A stretch of 14,274 bases of DNA from a bacterium (GTDB lineage Bacteria; Latescibacterota; UBA2968; GCA-2709665), in assembly GCA_027619145.1 (NCBI GenBank), contig JAQCGA010000031.1:1-14274 (forward strand). The letters run 5' to 3'. Below the pieces are notes generated by a model. It had not been told where the DNA came from. It worked only from the letters and a program-made list of their open reading frames with translations, and searched no databases. A program made the translations under genes and the position numbers. Shown here one piece after another: positions 6,877 through 13,625 of the stretch; position 1 is the stretch's first letter, and each line of letters begins with the position of its first letter.

Positions 6877-8103
6877 ATGAATACGTACCCAAGATTGCGT
6901 TATCTGGATGCATTTCCCATTGAAGATGAAGGCCGGAAATTGATTTACCTGCGAGATCCCGAGGGGTATGCGGAGCAAGGGATGGCGGTTCCGTACCACG
7001 TATATTATCTGCTGACGTTGTTTGATGGGACACATTCGGTAGCAGATTTGCAGGAGGCATATGCAAGTCGTTTCGATGGCGTGCAAGTACAGGTGGCGGA
7101 AATAGAAGCACTGATTGGGCAGATGGACGAAGCTTTCCTGTTGGAGAGCGAGCGCTTCGAGGCCCTGCGTTCGGAAGTGGAGGCACAGTTTCGCTCCGAG
7201 ACAGTGCGTAAGGCTGCCCATGCCGGAGCCAGTTATCCAGAAGAAGCGGATGAACTGCGGCGAATGATTGATGGCTTTTTTGAGGCACCAGAAGGCCCAG
7301 GTCTGCCTGGTTCGGTGCAGAAGGCAGGTTCGGTGCGGGCATTGATTGCACCGCATATTGATTTTAACCGGGGGGGGCCATGTTTTGCTTGGGCGTACCG
7401 TGCACTTGCAGAGGCACCTCCAGCGGATCTGTTTGTGATTCTGGGAACCGGACATTCGGCCCGGCAGCCGTTTGTGCTGACCCGCAAGGATTTTGAGACG
7501 CCATTGGGAACATTGAAGGCGGACCGAGAGGTGATTGATCGGATAGGCCGGTACGCGAATCAGGATCTGTTCGAAGATGAGACGGCTCACCGTACTGAGC
7601 ATTCGATCGAGTTTCAGACTGTGTTTTTGAAATACCTGTATCCAGATCGAGATATTTCTTTTGTTCCAATTTTATGTGGTTCGTTGCACGGATTGCTGGA
7701 TGAAGAAGGCTCCCCTTCCAGCGTTCCATTGATTCGCAATTTCCAGGAGGCGTTAAAACGGGCGTTGCAGGAGTCTGGAAAAGAAGTGTGTTTTATTGCG
7801 GGGGTGGACTTCAGCCACGTGGGTGCTCAGTTTGGAGATGCAGACCCTCTGTCGGATGCTTATATTGCAGAGGTAGAAAAGACGGATCGGGCGGTACTTG
7901 CTGCTGCTGAAACGACCGATGCAGATGCTTTTTTTAACGTAATCCGGCAAGGGAAAGATCGCACACGGATCTGCGGCACTTCTTCGATTTATACGATGCT
8001 GAACGTGCTGGACGCACAGCGGGGAGAGTTGTTAAAGTACGACCAGGCGGTTGACCTGGAAGCGGGGTCCGTGGTATCTTTTGCGAGTATGGTTTTTTGT
8101 TAA
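6877..8103 (+). CDS. MEMO-family protein (AmmeMemoRadiSam system protein B) with an N-terminal PqqD-like domain
   Basis: A 408-residue protein. From about residue 110 it is a MEMO-family domain, an extradiol-dioxygenase-like fold. All expected site residues are visible with human MEMO1-like spacing: His160 (IAPHIDF), His193 (GTGHSA), Asp311 and His314 (GVDFSH), Cys366 (RICGTSS), plus EHSIEFQ (241-247). Human MEMO1 has been described as a copper/iron-binding redox protein. The bacterial form often occurs with AMMECR1 and a radical SAM enzyme, neither of which is here, and its role is unsettled. The first 95 residues resemble PqqD-type small winged-helix domains (LLTLFDGTHSVADLQEAY...EIEALIGQMDEAFLLES), an extension absent from human MEMO1. 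The ATG at 6877 has only a weak CAGG upstream. Eight consecutive G at 7370-7377 encode part of the metal-site loop. First of six closely spaced genes. Confidence 0.85.
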   Translation: MNTYPRLRYLDAFPIEDEGRKLIYLRDPEGYAEQGMAVPYHVYYLLTLFDGTHSVADLQEAYASRFDGVQVQVAEIEALIGQMDEAFLLESERFEALRSEVEAQFRSETVRKAAHAGASYPEEADELRRMIDGFFEAPEGPGLPGSVQKAGSVRALIAPHIDFNRGGPCFAWAYRALAEAPPADLFVILGTGHSARQPFVLTRKDFETPLGTLKADREVIDRIGRYANQDLFEDETAHRTEHSIEFQTVFLKYLYPDRDISFVPILCGSLHGLLDEEGSPSSVPLIRNFQEALKRALQESGKEVCFIAGVDFSHVGAQFGDADPLSDAYIAEVEKTDRAVLAAAETTDADAFFNVIRQGKDRTRICGTSSIYTMLNVLDAQRGELLKYDQAVDLEAGSVVSFASMVFC

Positions 8104-8113
8104 AGGCGGAGAA

Positions 8114-8887
8114 ATGAAGGTTTGTGTGCTGGCCAGTGGAAGTGCGGGGAATTCGATTTTTGTACAACACGGTACAACCCGGGTGCTGGTAGATGCCGGG
8201 TTGGCGGGAAAGCGAATTGAAGAGCGGCTGAATGCCGTGGAGGTGGACCCCGCCTCTTTGCAAGGAATTGTGGTAAGTCACGAGCATAGCGATCATATTC
8301 ATGGCGTGGGTGTGCTGGCCCGGCGGTTTGGGCTGCCGGTCTATATGACAGAGGGGACACTCCAGGCATCCAAGAAGACATTCCGGGGTACGGAGCGGGT
8401 GCGCACTTTTGCAAATGACGAGATTTTTGCAATTGGGGATCTGGAATTCCAGCCGTACGCATTGTCTCACGATGCGGCAGATCCGGTAAACTTTGTGGTG
8501 GACGGCGGTGGATCCCGGCTGGGCATTGCCACGGATATGGGCGTGGTGACCCAGCTTGTGTACCAGCGGTTGCGGAATGCGGATCTGGTGATTCTGGAGA
8601 GCAATTACGACAGAGAATTGTTGATGAATGGACCCTATCCCTGGGATTTGAAGCGACGCATCAGCGGGAACCGGGGGCACCTGCCCAATGACCGAGCGGC
8701 TGAAACGCTTTCTGATCTGGCGGTAGAGGGATTACAGCAGGCGGTACTGGCGCACTTGAGTGATAAGAACAACCGGCCGGATCTGGCGTCTGAGGCCTGT
8801 CGAGCAGGATTAACAGGACGGGGTGTACGGGACTTTTTGTTGACGGTTGCGGAGCAAGATCGTCCCAGTCCAATTTTTGTGATTTAA
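8114..8887 (+). CDS. MBL-fold metallo-hydrolase, WalJ/YycJ-like
   Basis: A 257-residue metallo-beta-lactamase-fold hydrolase, presumably cytoplasmic with two metal ions. It begins MKVCVLASGSAGNS and has LVDAGLAGKRIEE, both typical of the YycJ/WalJ group, which has been linked to nuclease-like activity and to cell-wall or DNA-repair phenotypes in Gram-positive bacteria. Metal ligands: His56-X-His58-X-Asp60-His61 (SHEHSDH), His119 (LSHDA), Asp141 (ATDMG) and His214 (AHLSDKNN). All are intact, so it should be active. The ATG at 8114 follows the upstream stop by 10 bp, with AGGCGGAG just before it; the frame stays open further upstream, inside the previous gene, but that region has no family similarity. 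Substrate in this organism is unknown. Confidence 0.85.
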   Translation: MKVCVLASGSAGNSIFVQHGTTRVLVDAGLAGKRIEERLNAVEVDPASLQGIVVSHEHSDHIHGVGVLARRFGLPVYMTEGTLQASKKTFRGTERVRTFANDEIFAIGDLEFQPYALSHDAADPVNFVVDGGGSRLGIATDMGVVTQLVYQRLRNADLVILESNYDRELLMNGPYPWDLKRRISGNRGHLPNDRAAETLSDLAVEGLQQAVLAHLSDKNNRPDLASEACRAGLTGRGVRDFLLTVAEQDRPSPIFVI

Positions 8888-8906
8888 CGAGAACAGGGAG
8901 GGTGTT

Positions 8907-9881
8907 GTGAGTTTATCGGTGGCGCTGGGCGTGCTTGCGGTTTGTTTTTTGGTTTTGACGAAGTGCGCGTCCTGGTTTGTGGACGGTGCGGTGGGGATTG
9001 CTGAGTATTTAAATGTACCCAAGATGTTGATCGGGATTGTGCTGGTGAGTCTGGCGACTACGTCACCCGAGCTGGCGGTTTCAGTGATGTCCGCTTTAAG
9101 TGGAAATCCTGAAATAGCGTTGGGCAATGCGGTGGGTTCGGTTATTGTAGATGACGGGGTAGCGTTAGGACTGGGTGCACTGCTGGCGACTTCGCCCATT
9201 CTGGTGAATCCGTATCTGTTGAGGACAACCGGAATTTTTCTGATTGTGGTGGATGTGCTGGCCTATGTCATGGTGTTTGATGGGACACTGGATCGGTTGG
9301 AGGGTGGAGTACTGGTGGCTCTGTTTGTGGTGTATATGGTATTTGCGTATACGACGCGCAAGCGATCTATTGCGGCAGAAAGCGCCCTGGATGAGCTGGC
9401 CGAGATCGAAGAGGCGGTGGCCGGTAGAGGGTTGGGGATGTTGATGGTGTGGTTTGGTGTGGGGCTGGTGGGGGTGCTGATTGCCAGTCATTTTATTGTA
9501 GAGTCCTCTGTGGCCATTGCCGATCATTTTGAAGTAAGCAAGGCATTGATCGGATTGACGGTGGTGGCAATTGGGACATCGTTGCCGGAAATTGCAACGG
9601 CGGTGACGGCGGCACGGAAGGGCCATGGCGGGATTGTGGTGGGCAATATTCTGGGTGCGGATATATTAAATATTTGCTGGATTGCCGGGGCTTCGGCTCT
9701 GGTGAATCCACTGGTGGTTTCCACAAAGGTGATCCATTTTTCTTTTCCGGCAATGTTGATCATTGTGATTACGATGCTGGTCCTGATGCGTACGCGCCAC
9801 AGTCTGTCTCGCAGCGAAGGGTTGGTACTGCTGGGGACATACGCGGTGTATCTGGGGCTGATGGTTCGGACGTTTCTTTAA
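8907..9881 (+). CDS. Ca2+/cation antiporter, CaCA family (YrbG/NCX-like)
   Basis: A 324-residue membrane protein made of two inverted repeats, the usual plan and length of prokaryotic sodium/calcium exchangers. It should exchange Ca2+ or a similar cation against Na+ or H+ at the inner membrane. Repeat 1 has ATTSPELAVSV with Glu55 and GNAVGSVIVDD. Repeat 2 has IGTSLPEIATAV with Glu228 and GNILGADILN. The acidic loop at about 155-172 joins the halves. Compared with the archaeal NCX_Mj ion site as I recall it (Asn in repeat 1, Asp in repeat 2, both 27 residues after the repeat's Glu), this protein has Asp82 and Asn255, a reciprocal swap, and Ala251 where repeat 2 usually has Ser. It starts at GTG with AGGGAGGG 4 nt upstream, 19 bp after the previous gene. 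The transported ion is not settled by sequence. Confidence 0.85.
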   Translation: MSLSVALGVLAVCFLVLTKCASWFVDGAVGIAEYLNVPKMLIGIVLVSLATTSPELAVSVMSALSGNPEIALGNAVGSVIVDDGVALGLGALLATSPILVNPYLLRTTGIFLIVVDVLAYVMVFDGTLDRLEGGVLVALFVVYMVFAYTTRKRSIAAESALDELAEIEEAVAGRGLGMLMVWFGVGLVGVLIASHFIVESSVAIADHFEVSKALIGLTVVAIGTSLPEIATAVTAARKGHGGIVVGNILGADILNICWIAGASALVNPLVVSTKVIHFSFPAMLIIVITMLVLMRTRHSLSRSEGLVLLGTYAVYLGLMVRTFL

Positions 9882-9883
9882 CA

Positions 9884-9889
9884 TGAGGT
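9884..9889 (+). promoter_or_regulatory. Ribosome binding site deciding the rmlB start
   Basis: TGAGGT ends 5 nt before the GTG at 9895. It overlaps the alternative ATG at 9883, which itself has no Shine-Dalgarno upstream. Confidence 0.5.
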
Positions 9890-9894
9890 CCAAT

Positions 9895-10905
9895 GTGAAG
9901 ACGATTCTTGTAACGGGTGGCGCGGGGTTTATTGGGAGCCACTTTGTACGATATATGCTGGAGGCCCACGCCGAGTACCGGGTGGTGAACCTGGATAAGT
10001 TGACTTATGCGGGCAATCTGGCAAATTTGAAAGATGTGGAGCAGGATTCTCGATACGAGTTTGTGCAGGGCGACATTTGTAATGCGGAGCTGGTGAACTA
10101 CCTGATGCAGCAGGTAGATATGGTTGCAAATTTTGCGGCAGAAAGCCATGTGGACCGCAGCATTATGGGCGCGGAAGAGTTTATGCAGTCCAATGCACTG
10201 GGCGTGTACACGTTGTTGAATGCGGCTCGGCGGTCCGGGGTTGAAAGGTTTTTACAGGTGAGTACGGATGAGGTGTATGGTTCTCTGGCAGAAGGAGAAG
10301 CGCCGTGGACGGAGGATGCGCCGCTTTCGCCAAGGAACCCCTATTCGGTGGCGAAAGCATCTGGGGATATGATGGCGCGTGCGTTTGCCGTTACGTATGG
10401 ATTGCCGGTGGTGGTGACGCGGGCTTCGAACAATATCGGTCCGTTCCAGTACCCGGAGAAACGGGTGCCGTTGTTTATTACAAATGCGATTGATGATCAA
10501 GCGTTGCCGGTGTACGGAAAAGGCGGAGCTGTGCGCGACCACCTTTATGTGACGGACCATTGTGAGGCGATTGACCTGGTGTTGCACAAGGGAGAAATTG
10601 GAGAGGCGTACAATGTGGGTGGAGAGAACGAGGCGGATGGGATGGTGGTGACGGAGAAGATTTTGGAGGTCCTGGAGAAACCGAAGGAGTTGATCCAGTA
10701 TGTGAAAGACCGACCCGGGCACGATATGAAGTATTCGTTAGATGCGTCCAGGGTGATGGCGTTGGGGTGGAAGCCGAAGCACGATTTTGAATCTGCACTG
10801 CGGTTGACGGCCGAGTGGTACGTTGCAAATGAGGATTGGTGGCGGGAGATTAAGGCGCGGGGAGATTATCAGGCGTATTACCAGAAACAGTACCGGGAGC
10901 GGTAA
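9895..10905 (+). CDS. rmlB: dTDP-glucose 4,6-dehydratase
   Basis: Extended short-chain dehydrogenase that turns dTDP-D-glucose into dTDP-4-keto-6-deoxy-glucose with bound NAD+, the second step towards dTDP-rhamnose and other deoxysugars for surface polysaccharides. With the GTG start at 9895 the protein is 336 residues and begins with the classic KTILVTGGAGFIGS Rossmann motif. Other signatures: LDKLTYAGNL, NFAAESHVDRSI, catalytic STDEVYG (Thr124, Asp125, Glu126), PYSVAKASGD (Tyr150, Lys154) and SNNIGPFQYPEK. An ATG at 9883, one base after the antiporter stop, would add four residues but has no ribosome site, so I prefer the GTG. RmlA and RmlD, which complete rhamnose synthesis, are not in the window. 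The epimerase-like gene follows after 1 bp, so the two are certainly cotranscribed. Confidence 0.92.
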   Translation: MKTILVTGGAGFIGSHFVRYMLEAHAEYRVVNLDKLTYAGNLANLKDVEQDSRYEFVQGDICNAELVNYLMQQVDMVANFAAESHVDRSIMGAEEFMQSNALGVYTLLNAARRSGVERFLQVSTDEVYGSLAEGEAPWTEDAPLSPRNPYSVAKASGDMMARAFAVTYGLPVVVTRASNNIGPFQYPEKRVPLFITNAIDDQALPVYGKGGAVRDHLYVTDHCEAIDLVLHKGEIGEAYNVGGENEADGMVVTEKILEVLEKPKELIQYVKDRPGHDMKYSLDASRVMALGWKPKHDFESALRLTAEWYVANEDWWREIKARGDYQAYYQKQYRER

Positions 10906-10906
10906 A

Positions 10907-11446
10907 ATGGCAAGTATTGAGGAATCCGGGATCATTGAAGGCGTGCATCTGGTGTCACTGGTGGCGCATGGAGACGAACGGGGGCGGTTTGTCGAGTCCT
11001 TTCGGAAGGAATGGTTCCCGCAACGAGATTGGGCGAAGGTGCAGGGGAATGCGTCTTATAGTGCAGCCGGGGTGCTGCGCGGGTTTCATTATCACCACAG
11101 ACAGGTGGATTATTGGTTTGTACCTGTGGGTATGGTGCGGGTTGGGTTGTTCGATATGCGGCCATCGTCGCCTACGTTTCGTGCCACGCAAACCCTGGAG
11201 ATTGGGGAGCAGAATCGCGTGGGGGTTTTCATTCCTGTAGGGGTTGCGCACGGTTTTCTGGCGTTGACGGATGTGGTTTTGACGTATCTGGTGGATAATT
11301 ATTACGACGGGACCGATGAAAACGGGCTGGCCTGGAACGATCCGGAGGTGGGGCTGGACTGGGGGACAACATCTCCCAATTTGTCTCCAAAGGATGCGGC
11401 AAACCCGGTGTGGAAAGAGATTCCTGGAGAGAACCTGCCAAAGTGA
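10907..11446 (+). CDS. dTDP-4-dehydrorhamnose 3,5-epimerase family protein (RmlC-like)
   Basis: A 179-residue cupin-type epimerase that would act on the 4-keto sugar made by the adjacent RmlB. Family signatures: ERGRFVESFRKEW, VLRGFHYH with catalytic His61 and Arg58, DMRPSSPTF, IPVGVAHGF, Tyr132/Tyr133 (VDNYYD) and NGLAWNDP. A late Asp (Asp163, LSPKDAANP) can pair with His61. The stretch usually reading Q.KLV, with an active-site Lys, is HRQVDYWFV here, so the Lys appears to be replaced by Asp. It may therefore be a relative making a different deoxysugar rather than true RmlC, and I give no symbol. The ATG at 10907 lies 1 bp after the rmlB stop, with GGGAGCGG upstream inside rmlB. It ends in TGA. 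Confidence 0.82.
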   Translation: MASIEESGIIEGVHLVSLVAHGDERGRFVESFRKEWFPQRDWAKVQGNASYSAAGVLRGFHYHHRQVDYWFVPVGMVRVGLFDMRPSSPTFRATQTLEIGEQNRVGVFIPVGVAHGFLALTDVVLTYLVDNYYDGTDENGLAWNDPEVGLDWGTTSPNLSPKDAANPVWKEIPGENLPK

Positions 11447-11465
11447 TTTTGACTGGAGGCACGTG

Positions 11466-12905
11466 ATGGGCAAGGTCCGGGGTGTAATTGTAGATGCGGT
11501 GTCTGGGGAGCGGGTGAAGGCGAAGGTGCAGGTGATGACTTCGATGGGGCGATATGTATCGCCGTCTGGAAGTTTGCAGAAACAGGGGCCAGGAGCGCCT
11601 TTTTTTTATTGTGATGGGGAGTTTGAGGTGACGGCACCCCGGGGGCAGGTGGATGTAACAGTGGAGCGAGGCACAGAGTACACGCCGTTTCATGCGGCAG
11701 TACAGGTGGATAAGCAGGGGACGAAAGATTTACACATTGAGCTGAAACGATGGGCGGATCTGCCGGCCGAGGGTTGGTATCCGGGCAATACGCATATTCA
11801 TTATGATGAGAAGGAGACGCAGCCGTACGAGCGGCTGGCGTTCGATTCGAAGGTGGAGACGTACAATGTGACGGCGGTGAGCATTTTGCAGCGGTGGGAC
11901 CTGGATTATGCAAGCAATAAGTTTCCGCTGGGGGTTCTGACGGATTATTCTACGGCGCACCATGTGGTGGATGTGGGCGAGGAAAGCCGGCACAATCAGG
12001 TGGATGGTAGTTTTGGGTACGGACACGTGATGTTTTTGAAAATTCGCAATGTGGTGGAGCCAGTGAGCCGGGGGCACCTGGTGGATAATTTCCATCCGGA
12101 TTACCCCCCGCTGTGTTTTGCCTGCGATGACGCTCGGTCTCAGGGAGGAATTGTGATCTGGTGTCACAACGGGCAAGGGATGGAGGCACCGGTTGCGGCG
12201 GCATTGGGTAAGTTGGATGCATTTAATTTGTTTGATCCGTTCTGGATGGACCCGGAATACGATTTGTGGTACAGAATGATGAATTGCGGGATGCGCCTGC
12301 CTGCGTCTACAGGAACGGATTGGTTTGTGTGTTCGAACAATCGGGTGTACGTGCAACAAGAAGGGACGTTTTCTTATGACGGTTGGGTGGAGGGGATGCG
12401 GCAGGGGCGTACGTTTATTACCAATGGGCCGGCCTTGTTCCTGGAAGTGGAGGGCCAGCCGCCGGGCGCTGTGATTGAATTCTCGGAAGACCGGAAGGTG
12501 GGTGTGAAGGTGCGATGGTTGTCGCATTACCCTGTAAACCGGGTAGGATTGGTGCACGATGGGGAGGTGGTGGAGGTGAAGGGGTTTCCAGCAGGCAGTT
12601 ATGATGGTTCATGGGAAACCGAGATTTCGGTGAAGGCTGATGGATGGATTGCAGCACGGTGCAGTGGGACGGCACGGGATTCTTTTAACCAGTCGATTTA
12701 TGCGCATACCAGCCCGGTCTATTTGGAAAATGGGCGTCCGAATCGATTCCAGAAGGAATCCGCCACTTTTTTTTTGGCGTCCATCGATCAATCGCTAGAA
12801 TGGATTGGAAAAACGGCAAAGTTTACAAAAGATGAACAGCGGGATGCGGTGAGGGAGTTGTTTTTGAAGGGGAGAAAAGAGTACGAAGGGATGGTGACAG
12901 GGTAA
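11466..12905 (+). CDS. PHP-domain metal-dependent hydrolase, CehA/McbA family-like
   Basis: A 479-residue protein. Residues 1-95 form a beta-rich, carboxypeptidase-regulatory-like domain (GKVRGVIVDAVSGERVKAKVQV). A PHP-type metal-binding domain follows: GNTHIHYDE with His110 and His112, Glu172/Glu173 (VGEESRHN), His187 (YGHVMF), His234 (VIWCHNGQG) and Asp285 (STGTDWF). The motif GRTFITNGP (314-322) is typical of CehA/McbA-like proteins and leads into a C-terminal beta domain. CehA is a carbaryl hydrolase; most homologues have unknown substrates, probably phosphoesters or amides. No signal peptide is visible, so it is presumably cytoplasmic. The ATG at 11466 has GGAGG 6 nt upstream. Runs of eight T (11600-11607) and nine T (12767-12775) lie inside the gene. 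Last gene of the rightward cluster, before the terminator at 12914-12965. Confidence 0.78.
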   Translation: MGKVRGVIVDAVSGERVKAKVQVMTSMGRYVSPSGSLQKQGPGAPFFYCDGEFEVTAPRGQVDVTVERGTEYTPFHAAVQVDKQGTKDLHIELKRWADLPAEGWYPGNTHIHYDEKETQPYERLAFDSKVETYNVTAVSILQRWDLDYASNKFPLGVLTDYSTAHHVVDVGEESRHNQVDGSFGYGHVMFLKIRNVVEPVSRGHLVDNFHPDYPPLCFACDDARSQGGIVIWCHNGQGMEAPVAAALGKLDAFNLFDPFWMDPEYDLWYRMMNCGMRLPASTGTDWFVCSNNRVYVQQEGTFSYDGWVEGMRQGRTFITNGPALFLEVEGQPPGAVIEFSEDRKVGVKVRWLSHYPVNRVGLVHDGEVVEVKGFPAGSYDGSWETEISVKADGWIAARCSGTARDSFNQSIYAHTSPVYLENGRPNRFQKESATFFLASIDQSLEWIGKTAKFTKDEQRDAVRELFLKGRKEYEGMVTG

Positions 12906-12913
12906 GGGAGGGG

Positions 12914-12965
12914 AAAAACAAAGCAAAACGGCAGGTGCACAGTATGCGCCTGCCGTTTTGCTTTG
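12914..12965. terminator. Bidirectional terminator between convergent genes
   Basis: A perfect 17-bp stem, CAAAGCAAAACGGCAGG (12919-12935) with CCTGCCGTTTTGCTTTG (12949-12965), extendable by three more pairs including one wobble, around a short loop. On the - strand it is followed by TTTTT (12918-12914), the better direction, serving the zinc-ribbon/uvrA transcript. On the + strand the T-rich 3' arm can serve the hydrolase gene that ends at 12905. Confidence 0.85.
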
Positions 12966-12980
12966 GGTATCCTAAGGAGG

Positions 12981-13625
12981 TCATCCGACCGGGCCAGAGT
13001 CGGGCGGGAAGAGGTCTTCTCCGTCTTCAGGGGGTTCTTCTTTGCTGGGGATGCCCCAGATGAGTCCGTGTGGGTCCAGTTCGTTTAACGGCGGGCTGTC
13101 GTAGTCCGGGATCATTTCAGAGCCGCAGGTGGGGCAACAAGAAAAAGATGGATGGTAGAGGATGCCATTGTCGCAGGCTTTGCAGGTTTTAACCAGGGTG
13201 TCCAGTTTTTCTCCGCAGCGGACACAGTGCTGGAAAAACCCGTCGAACGGGGTGGGTTTGTTGCAAGCCGGGCAGGAGATGACATCGTGCAGGCCCATTT
13301 TTTCGGCCGGAGGCTGTTCCACGGAAACGGCTTGTCGGTCCGGGACAGAGACGTAATCGGCTTTGTAGGTTGGAAACTTTTCTCGGATCTGGCTGGTTTG
13401 AACGCCCAGGTATTTTTCGGAGACGGTAATGGTGACTACCAGGTGTGGGGAGATGCCCACAAAGTGGATGAGATCCTGCGTGTTCCAGTCTCGCTGCTCG
13501 ATGACGGTGGCGTTGTGTGCTTCGCACAGGGCCAGAAAGTTCTGGATCTTCTGCCGGTTTTCCAGGCGGCGGGTCTCGTCTTCGCGTTCAAATTCGTACA
13601 GTGTGCCGAAGTCGATGCGGGTCAT
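12981..13625 (-). CDS. Double zinc-ribbon protein next to uvrA, function unknown
   Basis: A 214-residue cytoplasmic protein that I do not recognise. The first 110 residues are predicted alpha/beta with a charged helical start ([19 protein letters not shown]) and no known motif. Two zinc ribbons follow with identical spacing: Cys118/121 with Cys134/137, and Cys148/151 with Cys164/167, each CXXC-X12-CXXC. The last 45 residues are acidic and Pro-rich, probably disordered. Its ATG (13625-13623) overlaps the uvrA stop as ATGA, so the two are translationally coupled and made from one mRNA. This suggests a role with nucleotide-excision repair, nucleic-acid binding or simple piggy-back expression; the sequence does not decide. 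It ends in TGA, and a strong terminator follows. The frame is secure; the function is unknown. Confidence 0.75.
   Translation of the reverse strand: MTRIDFGTLYEFEREDETRRLENRQKIQNFLALCEAHNATVIEQRDWNTQDLIHFVGISPHLVVTITVSEKYLGVQTSQIREKFPTYKADYVSVPDRQAVSVEQPPAEKMGLHDVISCPACNKPTPFDGFFQHCVRCGEKLDTLVKTCKACDNGILYHPSFSCCPTCGSEMIPDYDSPPLNELDPHGLIWGIPSKEEPPEDGEDLFPPDSGPVG

Noticed and set aside
6763..7602. Long open frame on the - strand opposite the MEMO gene
   Set aside because: It crosses the terminator and the antisense of two secure genes, and its product shows no motif.
12973..12986. Strong + strand Shine-Dalgarno (TAAGGAGG) for a small gene
   Set aside because: No ATG, GTG or TTG follows at a suitable distance; the frame beginning at the nearby ATC is short and unremarkable.
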